Shown: positions 36,401-48,330 of the stretch, piece after piece | Layout: every line of letters begins with the position of its first letter | How positions within the stretch are numbered: the stretch's first letter is position 1 | Assembly (NCBI RefSeq): GCF_028372415.1 | Contig: NW_027325120.1 | Coordinates: 811,501 to 875,500 of the forward strand | DNA from: Notamacropus eugenii | Taxonomy: Eukaryota > Chordata > Mammalia > Diprotodontia > Macropodidae | Direction: 5' to 3' | Length of the DNA: 64,000 nt | Made by a program: the position numbers and the translations under genes | The notes under the pieces: generated by a model | Told to the model about the DNA's origin: nothing | Database searches by the model: none | The model's input: only the letters and a program-made list of their open reading frames with translations

Positions 36401-37990
36401 GGAAAGTAGGACTGTCAGCGACATGAGTAAGCTATGCCTGAAAGGCTAGACTAAATTTAGTAGGGATAAGGAGAGAAGTCATCGCACTTTGGGGAAAATG
36501 GTGTGTCCAAAGGCAGAAATGCATATATTATGTTCAGAGAATAAAGAGCAGAGAAATCTGGCAACCACTCTGGCTTCCAGTAGGAAATTTGTTTGGAGAT
36601 GAAGTAAGTTCTGCATCTGGCATAAAGAAAAGGAAAATGTCATACTGAAATTAGTAAAGAGTAGAAGAAAGGAATCATAGTAGGGTCTATGTAATGCTAG
36701 ATTAGGAATAGGAAAATCTTGGTTCACATTATGCCCGAGAAACATCCTAGTTAAGTGAAAATGAGACGAGGAGGGGAGTGAGTTAAACTCTCTATTAATA
36801 AACAATAATCTGAAGGTAAGAATTGCAAAAGATGTCTGAAAGCATAATGATGGAGGTGGTTTGCATCTATAAGCAAAGATCCACACTGAGAATAAAAATT
36901 TATCATTTAATAAAAAGCACAGCAATGTTATTCTTTGACATTCAGTTATCATTATTGAGATCACACTCTGAAAATTATTTTAGAGTTCTCTTCATAAGGA
37001 TTTGCAGAGTAATATACAACCACAAAATCTAAATAAAAACAAGTTTACCATCTACTTAAATCTTTGACGTTAAGGGGAAGATTTGATGGAGACACATTAA
37101 CACATTCAAAGATTGCAATGACATCAGAATGGACAAGTATAAGGGATAAAATAAATACTGAAATGAGACACGGATGGGAAGAGAACAATGATGACTGTCT
37201 TCAACAGACAAGTAGAGAATCAGTATTATTGGGGTGGAACTTACAAACAAGGAAATTTAGGTTTTATGTCAGGCAGATTTTCTGAACAATTAAAACCTAT
37301 TAAAAGTCAAACAGACTGATTCATTTGTCTGGTTGCCTGAAGATTCCAAAGACATTCCTCTTTTTCCTCCTTTTTAGTGTATCTTATTTCAACAGGCAAA
37401 TAGCCTAAAACTATAAAAATGCATTTCCTGTCATCATAGAACTCACATCCCATGTCAGGGCAGTGGATATTTCTACGAAATGTCCATACTATTAGTATAA
37501 ACAAAAGTAAGTACCTACTGTGTTCTACCAAAAAAAAATGTCTTACAGCTTTGAGAGGAGAGATGGACAGAGGTGTTCAATGGACAGAAGATAGTAAAGC
37601 AATATTTTGAAAATTAGGAAAGATTTGCTCAGTACTTAAGGAAAATAGACCACTTGTACAATTAGAAAAGCAGAAAAAGGTCACTGAAGCAAGAGGTATG
37701 GTTTGGCGCCAAGAATATGCGTTGTATTTATGGTATAAAGGTTATACGCTTGGGTTGAAACAGATGCTAGCTATATACAATTGGGCAGGACGGTCAGAGC
37801 TCTGCAGAGGCAGTTTGTGGAAGAACTTGAATAACCAACTAAGTACTCCAATAGTCTATTTGGTTTTCACCATGATTTCAAACAGAATTCGTCCTGACTG
37901 GAAATTTATTGGTTTTGAAGATGAGAGCCAGCAAAATGAAAAGATGATCAGTTATGGACACAGAGGAACTCTGTCAGAATAATAACTCTT
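33416..37990. other. Low-repeat intergenic sequence, no gene recognised
   Basis: AT-rich, mostly unique-looking sequence. Small CA-rich patches lie at 33622-33700 and 34378-34390. Short frames are scattered, the longest on the minus strand at 36479-36964 (161 codons), but none carries a domain, conserved motif or splice context I recognise. No named repeat was identified, though ancient ones may be present. Confidence 0.45.
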
Positions 37991-37994
37991 CTCT

Positions 37995-38135
37995 TTAGTA
38001 CCTAGGCGATCTTGCACAAATCATTGAACATCGTTCTGCATTAGTCTCCTATAAAATGAGAGGAAGAACTAGATGACTGATAATTTTTCAAATCCTAAGT
38101 CTATTGTGATAAATATCAAACCTATAGCCATAAGA
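37995..38135 (+). mobile_element. MIR-like SINE fragment
   Basis: The run acctaggcgatcttgcacaa, then tcattgaacatc, tagtctcctataaaatgaga and aactagatgactg follows the order of the MIR middle and 3' part (gaccttgggcaagtca, cctcagtttcctcatctgtaaaatgag). Diverged, with approximate ends. Confidence 0.5.
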
Positions 38136-38321
38136 CCACTGAACCTACAAATAGATTGAAGACACCAGAAATGCAGAAGGTATGGGTGAGGTTGCAAAAG
38201 TAGTTAAAGGTCTAGGAAGATAAATAGATACGGAGACAGATTTTTTAGGGCATCGAGCACTGGGCTACTCACCCCTGTATATTTGATTGGTTATTTCTTA
38301 ACCATACTGCTTGCATGTGTA

Positions 38322-38368
38322 TACACACATATACACATACACATTATATACATACATACATACATACA

Positions 38369-38402
<34 letters not shown>

Positions 38403-38408
38403 CATAAT
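38322..38408. repeat. (CATA)n / ACAT microsatellite
   Basis: Tandem catacata units at 38350-38400, flanked by imperfect atacacatatacacat. Confidence 0.97.
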
Positions 38409-39270
38409 AAATCCGGGGAAAATGATGTGGTACAGTGAAAAGAATGAGTGAAGGAGATCTTTCTTTTCTAGCTCTCTGTGAAGACCTTAAGAGAGAATGA
38501 TTCATTTGGACAAGTGTGTAGAAGAAGAACTTTGTTTTCTTTTTTAGAGTTTAGTATAATTTTAAGGTTTAGTTTCTCAGGATTCACGGCGATGGAAATG
38601 CCTAATTTCCTTGAATAGCTTCAAGTACCCTAGACTGCAATTCCTAGAATCATAGTGACATAGACAGTCCTACTGATTCTGTACAGTGAAATAAGGGAGG
38701 ACATAATGGAATATTTACTGTGCTTGTCCTGAATGAGTGTATTGCTAAAATTAACCTGTGAGGTTAATGTTGGTAAGATTCTTTATTTTTCTTTTCTCCT
38801 ATAAAAGAAGTGGGCACTTGTCACCCGGGGTAGGGGACAAATTTGGGATTTGGGTATTGCATACAATAATGCATATACTTGCCTTAAATGTCCATCCATA
38901 GAGATTTGGGGGATTGGACAAGCTGGGTTGCTGTACTTGTCTCTATAGATGCCATCTAGACATAGAGATAGTTTCCCCTCCCTCTTCTTGTTGGTCCATA
39001 TGGGAAGGATGATTAGGTAATGCTACAGCAGTTGGTGCTCCCCTTTTTGACAAGCCTTTTGAGAAAAATAAATTAGAATCCAGTAAAATTACTAATTCTT
39101 CTAAAGTTGTGTTCCTGTCCTTCCTGTTTGACCAGATCCAGTGTGAAACTGTTAGAGGCCAGAGTCTAAAATGTCTCCAGTGCTTTCGGTGTGTTATTTG
39201 TGAAAGAACACGTCATTTAGCCACATTGTGTCTCAGGCAATAAAATTGAAAAAATAACTGAAAAACATGA
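38409..39270. other. Unassigned intergenic sequence
   Basis: No gene is seen. The part 38770-39180 has a G-rich patch (cacccggggtagggg), two short CT-rich patches and an AATAAA near 39070, which faintly resembles LTR composition. It has no second copy in the window and I do not call it. Confidence 0.4.
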
Positions 39271-39432
39271 GGCAGTAAGGTGGTGCAGTGGGTAAGAGCA
39301 TTGGCATAGACTTCGGAAGGTATGAGTTCAAATCCAGTCTTAGACACTTACTAGCTGTGTGACCCTGGACAAGTCACTTAACCCAATTTGATTTAGTTCT
39401 TCATCTGTAAAACGAACTGGAGAATGACATAT
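39271..39432 (+). mobile_element. tRNA/MIR-type marsupial SINE
   Basis: It starts ggcagtaaggtggtgcagtg, then ttcaaatccagtcttagaca, cttactagctgtgtgaccct and ggacaagtcacttaaccc: A/B-box-like head followed by the MIR core. It is truncated near aactggagaatgac. Confidence 0.85.
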
Positions 39433-39454
39433 TAGACAACTCTAGTACCTCCTC

Positions 39455-39700
39455 CAACTTCCTGGGTGATCTCTATTTGTCCTGATCTGTCCTCAATCTC
39501 TCGTGATCCTGATTGTCCTATCTGGCCACCAGACACATCTGGCTCAAAAGAAGAAAATGAGGCTGGTCACTGTTCACAGCTCTCTCTTACTAACATCTGG
39601 TTCACTTGCATGTCATGGCATCAACTCCTTGATATAATGGTCCTCTTCAAGAAGGAAAGACAAACAGAAACAACAATATCTTTGCCAAGAAAGAGAAACA
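39455..39700 (+). mobile_element. RTE-tailed SINE copy
   Basis: It contains ctggccaccagacacatctg, gaagaaaatgaggctggtca, catgtcatggcatcaactcc and ggtcctcttcaagaaggaaa, then gacaaacag. The same ordered blocks occur at 45500-45805, so this is an interspersed family. From memory it matches a SINE with an RTE-derived 3' tail in opossum; the name was not verified. Confidence 0.65.
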
Positions 39701-40915
39701 AGAACAGTAGGGCATCACTGAAAAATGACTGAAAGCTTCAGGTAACTCACTTATTGTATATTATATGCATCTCTTAGAATGCAAAGAGGAATTTTTCTTC
39801 CCACGTCAATATATTGGCTGATCATTCATGTGAGGCTTTGGTAATACCATTTAAAAGGGCAAAATGACATATAGATTGTGATAGGTAAGAGAGATATTTT
39901 TTGTCCTGCAAGTCAGAAGATCACACAAGTATTTGAAAAATAGGAAAACGTCCATTCATTACAAATTATGAGGTGACAACTATTGGTCACAGTTTTATAG
40001 CAGAAAAATTTGTGATTAAGAAACTCTATTTTCAGGGCCTAAAGTTTGGATCGGGATAGAAAAGGATGCCGAAGTGGAACAAGGTGGAATTTTCATCTTT
40101 AAAGAAGGAAGGGAGAGGTAAAAGGGATGAAATCTACATGTGCAAATATTTTGAAGTAGTGGTACCTGGGCTGGAAAATTGAACCATGCTATTCCTTCAT
40201 GAAATATGACATTGGAATAAGCCATGCATCCGTTTTTATCACAGTTGGAATCTTTAGTTTTCAGGTAGCACATTGTCTCACATCCATTGTTCTTGGGCAC
40301 CCATCGAAGAGAAATCCAAATTGAAATGTTAACTCCCATTCTTTCTTCTTGATCCATTTTCTAATCCACAGGGGCCAGTCATGACTAAAAACTCTCAGGA
40401 AACTAGCCTTCTGCCACCTTTGATCTATCTTGTGTTCTCTCTATTTCTCTCTGTCTCTGTCCTCTGTCTCTGTGAGGGTGTCTCTGTCTCTCTCTGTCTC
40501 TCTTTCTCTCCCTACCATCTCTCTGTTTATCATTTGTGTGTTTATATTTTTCATTTTATTTTTTCAACTGCAGTTTACTCCTTGGAAAATAATCACTGCA
40601 GTGGTATTCTCTAAAGGGATTGGTGTAAGCACTTCCTGGCATAAAAGATGATGCATCACGACTTTAAAAAATCCATGACTTTCTTTCATTAGAGCCACAA
40701 TAAATTAACAACTTCAGGTGGTTGCATCTAGGATACAACGAATAGGGGATTTCCCTGTTTATCTAGGTATTCTTTTAATCCTACTTACATAGAGTGGAAA
40801 GAGCCAGAAGATTTTAGTGTGTAGATTTTGAAGTGATTTTAAAAATTGGATATACAGTTATATACCCGGAAAATGAATCTAAATATTTTCTATGCAAACT
40901 TCATCTTCTACAGTA
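39701..40915. other. Unassigned intergenic sequence with CT-rich tract
   Basis: A degenerate (CTCT/GTCT) tract covers about 40430-40520 and produces two overlapping low-complexity frames. No gene or named repeat is recognised elsewhere in the interval. Confidence 0.5.
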
Positions 40916-41170
40916 AAGTGCATAGAAATCTGAGCCTGGAGTTAGGGAAGCTTGAGTTCAAATCCGACATCAGACATTTATTAACTGTGTAACACTGACA
41001 ATCATTTTTACCTTTCTTTGTATCAGTTTCCCAAACTGCCGGAATTAAGAAAATAGTAGTACATATCTCTCCAGATTATTTGGGGAGCATTAAGGTAGCC
41101 TTTGTAAAGCACTTAGCAAAATAACTATCACATATTAAATGCCATATAAATGTTAGTTATTATTATTCAT
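40916..41170 (+). mobile_element. MIR-family SINE
   Basis: It follows MIR order: ctgagcctggagttaggga, ttgagttcaaatccgacatc, ttaactgtgtaac, atcagtttccc, then the 3' part ggagcattaagg, ttgtaaagcacttagca and atataaatgttagttattat. Confidence 0.8.
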
Positions 41171-41261
41171 TTTCTTGTTATAAAACTCAGGCCAAGTAGC
41201 CTGATTAACCGAAGATCACATAGGCATTAAGAAACGCAATTAGGATTTAAACCATTTAATC

Positions 41262-41525
41262 AAATAAGAACTAACATTAATATAGCTCTGACTATGTGTC
41301 AGGTATTGTCTTAAGCACTGTAGAAAAATTACCCTTTTGTTATTTACAACCACCCTAGGAATTATGTACTACCGTTTTCCTTATTTCAAAAACAAGGAAA
41401 CGGAGACAAATTGAGGTTAAATAAAATTTTCAGGGTCACAGAGCAAGTCCGTCTGAGAAACTGCATTTGAACTCAGGTTTTCCTGACTTCACATTTAGCA
41501 CTCCCTCAGTTGACTGCCTCTATAG
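41262..41525 (-). mobile_element. MIR-like SINE, minus strand
   Basis: On the plus strand it reads as a reversed MIR: ctatgtgtcaggtattgtct, acaaccaccctaggaatta, aaacaaggaaacggagacaa, attgaggttaaata, gggtcacagagcaagtc, tttgaactcaggttttcctg. Confidence 0.75.
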
Positions 41526-41611
41526 TTTACTAATGCTAATGGGACTTTTTGTGTTAATGGACACATTACCTCCATTTTGTAATTTATATACATACACTTA
41601 CAAATACACTT

Positions 41612-41658
41612 GCATGTATATATATATGTATGTATGTATGTACATATACATATGTATA

Positions 41659-41699
<41 letters not shown>

Positions 41700-41706
41700 G
41701 TGCATT
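41612..41706. repeat. Compound TA/TATG/TG microsatellite
   Basis: tatatatatgtatgtatgta followed by tatatgtgtgtg and (TG)n, then tatatata. Confidence 0.97.
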
Positions 41707-42075
41707 TGAAGAAATGAGTTAGGAGTTAGTGGATTCTCCTTCACGTAAGGATTCTGAATGGGCTACATTTTCTGGAATGGACATTTGTTAAAACACAGAT
41801 TATACGAAATGGTGTGAATGTGTAGCCATCCATATGTTCAGACCATTCTCTATCGCACTCTTTCTTTGTTTTCTTTCGTATTCCACGATTTTTTCTTAAT
41901 CTAAGTGTATAGGACTTGACAGAAAGAGTTAATTTGGAAACTAATCCAATTTTAACTCTCTAATAAATGTAACAATGATAATTTCTAATTAAAACCCCAC
42001 CCCTTATCCTCTGTTCCTCAATTTCATGTATGTTTGGATTCCCTGATAGATCTCTAATTCTCTGCAACAGGAGTG

Positions 42076-43020
42076 ATGGTGAGCCCTGACAAGAATCAGA
42101 GTACCACTGTCATGTTCATCCGTTTAGGATTCTCTGAGTACCCAGAGCTCCAGGTAACCCTCTTTCTACTGTTCCTCTCTCTCTATGTAGTCAATGTGGC
42201 GGGGAATGTGGGCATGATTATGGTCATCATGATCAATCGGAAACTCGACACCCCCATGTACTTTTTCCTCAAACACTTGTCCGTTGTGGATTTCTGTTAC
42301 TCCACCACAATTACACACAAACTACTAGAAAACTTAGTTGTAGAAGACAGAAGCATCTCCATCAATATTTGCATCACACAGTTTTCCTTTGCTGTCACCT
42401 TCGTGATGACAGAGATGGTCATGTTGGCAGTGATGGCCTATGACCGCTTTGTTGCTATATGTTATCCCTTGCTGTATACAATTTACATGACCCCACAACG
42501 CTGTGCCCTGCTAGTGACTGTGGCATACACTTGGGGCGTAATTCCATCTACTACACTCATCTACTCAATTCTTATACTCTCCTTTTGTGAGACCAAAATC
42601 ATTGATAAATTTGTATGTGAATATAATCTTTTCCTTTCTCCTTCCTGCTCTGATAAACACTTTAGTGAAATAATACTTTTTATTGTTGTAAATCTCAATG
42701 CATTTTGCACCCTCATCATTATCCTTACGTCTTATCTTTTTATTTTTGCCACTATCCTCAAAATGCATTCAGCCAGTGGAAGAAATAAAGCTTTCTCCAC
42801 TTGTACCTCCCACTTAATGGCTGTTACCATCTTCTACGGGTCCATTTTCTTCCTCTATTGTATCCCCAATTCCAAAAACTCATTGCTTATACTCAAAGTG
42901 GGATCTGTTTTTCATACTGTTGTGATTCCTATGGCAAATCCTTTCATTTACAGTCTAAGGAACAATGATGTGAAGGAAACTTTCAGGAAAATTATGGATC
43001 TCAAAATCATTTCTCAATAA
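42076..43020 (+). CDS. Olfactory receptor, class II, OR5D/OR5L-like, intact
   Basis: A seven-transmembrane, G-protein-coupled odorant receptor for the cilia of olfactory neurons. The intronless frame has 314 codons, the usual OR length, starting at ATG 42076 five bases after an acceptor-like ctctgcaacag; OR genes commonly splice a 5' UTR exon just upstream. An N-glycosylation site NQS is at 7-9. Motifs seen: GN at 43-44 in TM1, PMYFFLKHLS at 60-69, MAYDRFVAIC at 120-129, TSYLFIFATILKM at 218-230, KAFSTCTSHL at 238-247, and PMANPFIYSLRN at 285-296. Cysteines at 99, 171, 181 and 191 fit the conserved loop disulphides. The Ala in PMANP replaces the usual Leu. Subfamily is by remembered similarity; orthology is not established. 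Two broken relatives follow in the same direction. Confidence 0.95.
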   Translation: MVSPDKNQSTTVMFIRLGFSEYPELQVTLFLLFLSLYVVNVAGNVGMIMVIMINRKLDTPMYFFLKHLSVVDFCYSTTITHKLLENLVVEDRSISINICITQFSFAVTFVMTEMVMLAVMAYDRFVAICYPLLYTIYMTPQRCALLVTVAYTWGVIPSTTLIYSILILSFCETKIIDKFVCEYNLFLSPSCSDKHFSEIILFIVVNLNAFCTLIIILTSYLFIFATILKMHSASGRNKAFSTCTSHLMAVTIFYGSIFFLYCIPNSKNSLLILKVGSVFHTVVIPMANPFIYSLRNNDVKETFRKIMDLKIISQ

Positions 43021-45118
43021 GATTATATCAATTCTATCAAGACTGGATAAACTATTTTGATGAAATCTGTGGTTATTTTTAATTAATTCTCTGAGTTCTA
43101 CTCAGTTACTTCTCTTGTAGTCACACCTTCAGTTTCTACAATCATATGAAAGGTAATTAGATAATTCTAAGGCAAATGAAAGGACTATGTTTTAAATGCA
43201 AAATCTAACTGACAGAAAAATATAGTATACTCCATGAGTAGCATCAGCCTCCGAATCTTTCATTAAAACTCCTTGATGATACTGTAAACATAAGTCTAAT
43301 TATTCTAAACGTGTGAATGCTCATTTTTTTTCTTTTTCAATGTTCACATTTCCATTATTTCAGAGAAAAAAAATGGAACAATCATCTCACCTAGGAGCTT
43401 ATAGGATGTGCAGGTGACTTTTGGAGGCCTGCCAGAAACAAACACCTTGATTACTGACCATATTCACTGTTGAAAGAGAATAAGAGTTACCCACACCTGG
43501 AGCAACTCGGTGGTATAATAGAATTCTTACAAAACCAAATTTAGTCCTACAATGTGCTTAGTACAGTCCTTCTAACATAGTCAAGAAATAGTAAGTGTTG
43601 TTTATTGATTCATTTGTAGTGTGGAGAAAAACTTTCCTGACTCTCCTCTCTTTCAACATGAGCTACTCGTAGGAATTGCTTTTCAATTCATTTTTACAAT
43701 TGATTAATGCCCAAAATAGCATTGCCATATCATAGCATAATAAAAAATGGTTATCCGTGAAATTTAATATCTATTATGTACAACTTGCTATTTCTTTGAA
43801 ACATATATCCAATTACAATGGAAACTTCTTTTTTTCCTGTTTTTCATTGTGCCTCCCCTGCTGTAGAGGCAGCTACCATAAGACATATATTTACACATGT
43901 ATATATTTACACAAATATATACATATACACAAACATATGTATGTATATATGCACAAACGTGTGTTTGTACATTTAAAATCTTTCTATGCTTACTTTTAAT
44001 TATCAGTTCTTCCTCTAAATATAGACAGTGTTTTCCTTTGTAGGTCCTTTGTAGTTAATTTGGTTTTTTATACTAATCAAAACTATTTAGTCTAAATGTT
44101 GTTATTAAAATGATATTGCTGTTACTGAATACAATGTTTTCTTGTTTCTGCTCATTTCAATTTTCTTTATTCTTTGCAAGTCTATGCATGGTAGAATTGC
44201 AAATTCAGCAACCTCAGTTTCTCCTCCCGAGTTTCCCAAGTCCAGTGGTAAGACAAAAGCCAAGATGAGTTGTGATGACCTGATTTAGTGAGTGACTTTG
44301 GATCAATCATAAGAATAATTTGAAAGCAATTGATACATGTTCAATGCCAGTCTATATTAACACTGACAAGAGGAAATGAATAAATTTAGAAAATATCCAT
44401 ACAAAAGCAGATAATGAAACAGTGCTGTTATTTTGAAGGCTACTATACAAGGTTAATTTTTTTTTTCATCATAAGAGAGGAGGAGACATCTTTTTTGTAG
44501 GAAAGTGGCATTTGAGCTGATTTATAAAGGAAGCTGGAACTGTTAAGATGGCAACCTGAAAAGAGACTGCATTATGGCAGTGTAAGATTACCTATGCAAA
44601 GGCTCCGAGGTGGGCAATGAAAAGATATATGTGAGTTCTAGTAATAATATCAATTTGTCTATGTCATAGAATTCATGAAGGAGAATAATGTATAAGTACT
44701 CCTAGAAAATAGGTTTGAGTTGCAATGTAAGTGTTTAAATTTCAAATGGAACTGTTCTTTGTTTTTTTATTCCAAGGATAATAAAGAATCACTAGAATTT
44801 TGGAGTAAAATATCACATGACAGGATTTTGCTTCAGGAAAATATCATGGCAATTACAGAACAGTGATTAGCTCCAAAAATGAAGACAAAAACAATGGGTA
44901 GAAAATACCCAAAAATGGGTAGGACAATTTAGAATTAAGGTATATTTAAGTGTCATATTAATTAGAGATATACAAGTCAAATGAGTTTTCCTAAAACTTC
45001 ATCTGTTCCCATTCCTTTAAGTTCTTCATCCAAAATTGTAGGTATCTACCTCTAGCAGATGGATATTTTCTTAAAGTTAGGATTGTAATATATAGCCATT
45101 GAAATCAAGATTTGAAAT
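43021..45118. other. Intergenic spacer with an ancient interspersed repeat
   Basis: TA/CA-rich microsatellite-like sequence occupies about 43885-43960. The segment 44495-44870 (gtggcatttgagctgattta, tgcaaaggctccgaggtggg, tttgcttcaggaaaatatc) resembles a diverged repeat widespread in mammals that I cannot name with confidence. Nothing coding is seen. Confidence 0.5.
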
Positions 45119-45245
45119 GCTGTGTTTTTCTTTAATAGAATCCATGGTGAGTGAAAGGAGTGCTGTGGTCATATTCATCCTCTTAGAATATTCTGAAAAC
45201 CAAAATCTCCATGTCCCCCTCTTCCTTCTATTTCTGATTATTTGT

Positions 45246-45340
45246 TCCTTTCCCTTTCCTTTCCTTTCCTTTCCTTTCCTTTCCTTTCCTTTCCTTTCCT
45301 TTCCTTTCCTTTCCTTTCCTTTTCTTTCCTTCCCTTTCCC
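45246..45340. repeat. (CCTTT)n microsatellite
   Basis: About 17 pentamers of tttcc starting directly at the break in the OR pseudogene; a pyrimidine-only run. Confidence 0.97.
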
Positions 45341-45499
45341 AAAACCTTAAACCTACTGCATTACGTAGCCCATACATTGGACAACACTAGACCTCTGCCC
45401 AAGCTCCACTTAAGGGCTGTTTTCTGGACCTTCCTGGCTTAACAGTGATTGTCAATAATAACTGTTGATGTTTCCCTCCCAGCCTGATATAGTTATTTT

Positions 45500-45810
45500 C
45501 CTTTGTCTCCTTAAAGTCTCCATTCCCTGACTACTTCCTAAACAGGCCTATTCACTACGTGAGTGCTTGAATAGATCTTGGCCTAAAGGGGCCAAGGTTT
45601 CCCATTGCATGGTGGGCCATCTCCTGTCACCCTGATGAATATCTGGTCACAGAATTCAGATGGTTCAGGAGGAGAAATGAGGCTCGTGACATTGTGCAGC
45701 CATACCTTCCTCAAAACAAAATCAAGTGCAAGTCATTTCATCATATCTCTGAAAGCACAGTCTTCTTCAGCAATGAATGATGAACACCACAACAACATGT
45801 GACATCATCT
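45500..45810 (+). mobile_element. RTE-tailed SINE inside OR pseudogene 1
   Basis: It contains ggggccaaggtttcccattg, catggtgggccatctcctgt, gatgaatatctggtcaca, ggaggagaaatgaggctcgt, aagtcatttcatcatatctc and agtcttcttcagcaatgaa, ending in caacaacatg. The same block order is seen at 39455-39700. The 5' end is approximate; 45341-45500 may be part of the same element. Confidence 0.7.
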
Positions 45811-45832
45811 ATGTGTTTACATGTAGTGCCAA

Positions 45833-46290
45833 TGCGATTATCATGGAGACTAGCACCACCATGAATATCCCAGAGAAATCCTGATTCGCGAAATACCACA
45901 GACTCCCAACACGGAAGGCAGAACCAAAACATTCATTCAGACACCAGAAACCGAAATCCATCACAGCAAGAAAAATCTATACACAATAACAATGCGGAGG
46001 ACACTATTCCTAAGCCTTACATCTTCTAGCCTCCCCACAAACCAGCTCCATAAAACAAATCACAGACTCTTAAACAAAATCACAGATAAGCCCTTTGACT
46101 CACACTACCCAGCACCCTAAATCTTTTCTGACTCTGACTGCTCTCAAGACTAACTTCCTCTCATTTCTGCTCTAGCTCTGCTGGTTTCTGCTCCACCCAT
46201 TCAACAATTTCCTCCCACCACAGGCTCCATGTGATTTAATGGGTCTTTTATAATGAATGCAAAGATTTTCCCATTAAAATTATCATTATA
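45833..46290 (-). mobile_element. Solo LTR, minus strand, same family as the ERV at 51564
   Basis: Its plus strand is the reverse complement of the ERV LTR. Matches include accatgaatatcccag and gcgaaataccacagactc (against 52025-52070), cacccattcaacaatttcct (against 51665-51690), and the terminal attatcattata (against the LTR start tgtaatgataatt at 51564). A short internal deletion is present. The OR pseudogene resumes immediately after it. Confidence 0.85.
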
Positions 46291-47084
46291 TCATAGTTTT
46301 AGGACATTTGAGCATGATTGTGATCATCAGTATGAAACCCAACCTCCACATCACCATGTACTTTTGCTTCAGTCACTGATCTTTTGGGGATGGCCGTTTC
46401 ACTGGAGTTACACCAAAGCTCTTAGAAGACAGAAGGGTTTCTTTTGGAAGCTCCATCACACATTGTTTTTTATCTGCTAGCAGTGTGTTGACAGAAGCTT
46501 TGTTGTCAACAGTAATGGTCTATGACCACATTGTGACCATTTGTGGTCTCCTTCTATAAATGGTTGCTGTGTTCCGGAAACACTGTACACTGCTTAGGAC
46601 TGGGACATATGTTTGGGGAATAACTTCTTAATTCATATTTGCCTACTCTCTCAATAGGTTGTCTTTTTGTGGGACTAACATCATTAACAATTTACTCTGT
46701 GAGTATTTGCTCATCCTCTCTGTCTTCTGTTCAGACAGACCAGTGAAATGAGACTTTTCATCCTTGCTAATTTTAATGTCCTGTGCACACTTCCTTTCTG
46801 ACATCCCATAGTTTATTTTTGTCATCATAATAAAGATGCAGTCCTCCACTGGAAAGAAGAAAGTCTTCTCCACCTGTGTCCTACCTGACAGGCATCTCCA
46901 TCTTCTCTGAGACTCTTCTCTTTCTATGTTGTGTCCCTCATTCTAAAATTTCATGGCTCATAGTGACTTCTGTGTTTTACACAGTGGTCATTTGCCCATA
47001 TTGAACCCCCTAATACACAGTCCAAGGATCAAAGATGTGAAAGAAGCTGTTAGGAAACTATTGAACTCCAAAATATTTTTCTAA

Positions 47085-47272
47085 AGTTAATTCTTGCTTT
47101 AGTGAGTGCAAGATTAACTTATTGATGACTCCAAAATCTCTGAAGCCTCTAAGCTGTAGAACAATGACAATTTTGCAGTAGGAGGAAAAGTTTAACTGTT
47201 AGGGGGATTGCTATAAATCTATGAAATTCTAGATGTTAAGAAACAGGCAGATATTCAGGTCTCAATCTATTT

Positions 47273-47274
<2 letters not shown>
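47085..47274. other. Spacer, nothing recognised
   Basis: Short downstream flank of OR pseudogene 1 without features. Confidence 0.5.

Positions 47275-47330
<56 letters not shown>
47275..47330. repeat. (CT)n microsatellite
   Basis: About 28 CT dinucleotides, ending in cgct. Confidence 0.98.
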
Positions 47331-47381
47331 CCTTTATTGCCAATGTCCTCTGAAATTATCTTTTATTTATGCTACATACTA

Positions 47382-47382
<1 letters not shown>

Positions 47383-47416
<34 letters not shown>
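47383..47416. repeat. (GT)n microsatellite
   Basis: About 16 GT dinucleotides. Confidence 0.98.
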
Positions 47417-47418
<2 letters not shown>

Positions 47419-47425
47419 CATAAAA

Positions 47426-47678
47426 GATAAGTAGGTAGCACAGTGGATAGAGTGATAGTCCTGGAGTCAGGAAGACTCTTCTTTCTGCGTTCACATATGC
47501 CTAACAGAATAACTTGCTCTGTGACCCTGAACAAGTCATCTAACTCTGCATCAGTTTCCTCATTCATAAGATGGACTGGAGAAGGAAATGGCAAACCGCT
47601 CCAATACCTTTGCAAAAAACACCCCAAATTTCGTAGGGAAGTGTGGAAAATTACTGAGATGACACGAACAGCAACAAG
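47426..47678 (+). mobile_element. tRNA/MIR-type marsupial SINE, near full length
   Basis: It starts gtaggtagcacagtggatag and continues cctggagtcaggaagact, cttgctctgtgaccctgaac, aagtcatctaactctgcatc, agtttcctcattcataaga and ggactggagaaggaaatggc. The 3' end is near acgaacagcaacaa, with a degenerate (TATC)n tail at 47680-47730. Confidence 0.88.
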
Positions 47679-47730
47679 TATATATCTGTATCTATCTCTA
47701 TCTCTGTCTTTATATTTATATCTATGTACA

Positions 47731-48330
47731 ACTTAAATACTAAATGAAAAAACAATAATATATAAAAATTTGGAGGAAAAAATTATAGAATAAGTGGGAA
47801 TACGCAGGAATTTGGAAACCTTTCCCCTCCTGTCTCCTCATTTCCCATCCTTTGGTCTCCAGCATGAGTCCCTCTTCTTTTCCTTTTTCCTCATTCCTTC
47901 CGTATTAATTTCTCACTAAACTTGATTTTATTTGAATATGAATTTCACAAATAAATTGTTATTGTTATGTCTAGATATCTAAATTCTTTTGTAAAAATAG
48001 CTTTCTTTTTGAAATCAACACTTCTGGAGAATATTGGCATCTGACCTGTGACTTAAAGTATTAATGAGTTTCCTAGGGCTGCCAAAAGATTAAATAACTA
48101 ATCCAGTGTCAAAAGATAGCTTGTGCAGAGACAAGATATTCCTTCTGACTTCAAGGTTGATCTTTTAGCCACTAAGAAAAATTGTATTTCATCAAGGGAA
48201 TATTCAGTTCCTTTAAATAAACTTCCATTGTAATTATTTATTTAACCTTCCTTCACATAAGTAGCTATGCCCTCTCATTGCTCTATTCTGTTTTTCAGGA
48301 TTTGTTTTTAAATTTCTTTCCAATTTAGTC
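47731..48330. other. Spacer upstream of OR pseudogene 2
   Basis: AT-rich, no gene or repeat recognised. It ends with a splice-acceptor-like tttctttccaatttag just before the pseudogene's ATG. Confidence 0.5.

Larger units (their letters stand above)
45144..47084 (+). pseudogene. Olfactory receptor pseudogene 1, split by insertions
   Basis: The N-terminal part (45144-45245) follows an acceptor-like tttctttaatag and encodes about 34 residues (MVSERSAVVIF, VPLFLLFL), aligning with the intact neighbour. It is then interrupted by a (CCTTT)n tract, an RTE-tailed SINE and a solo LTR. The receptor resumes at about 46291 with TM1-TM2 sequence and runs to a stop at 47082-47084. Retained pieces include GVTPKLLED, MVYDHIVTIC in place of MAYDRFVAIC, the loop SFCGTNIINNLLCEY, KKKVFSTC and KDVKEAVRK. 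Many stops and frameshifts (for example within TM2 and TM5) show it was dead independently of the insertions. It belongs to the same subfamily as 42076-43020. Confidence 0.92.

Noticed and set aside
36479..36964. 161-codon minus-strand frame in the intergenic region
   Set aside because: No domain, signal or splice context; F/L-rich composition fits chance in AT-rich DNA.
39271..39432. tRNA gene suggested by A/B-box-like sequence
   Set aside because: The sequence continues into a MIR core and recurs at several loci, so it is a tRNA-derived SINE.
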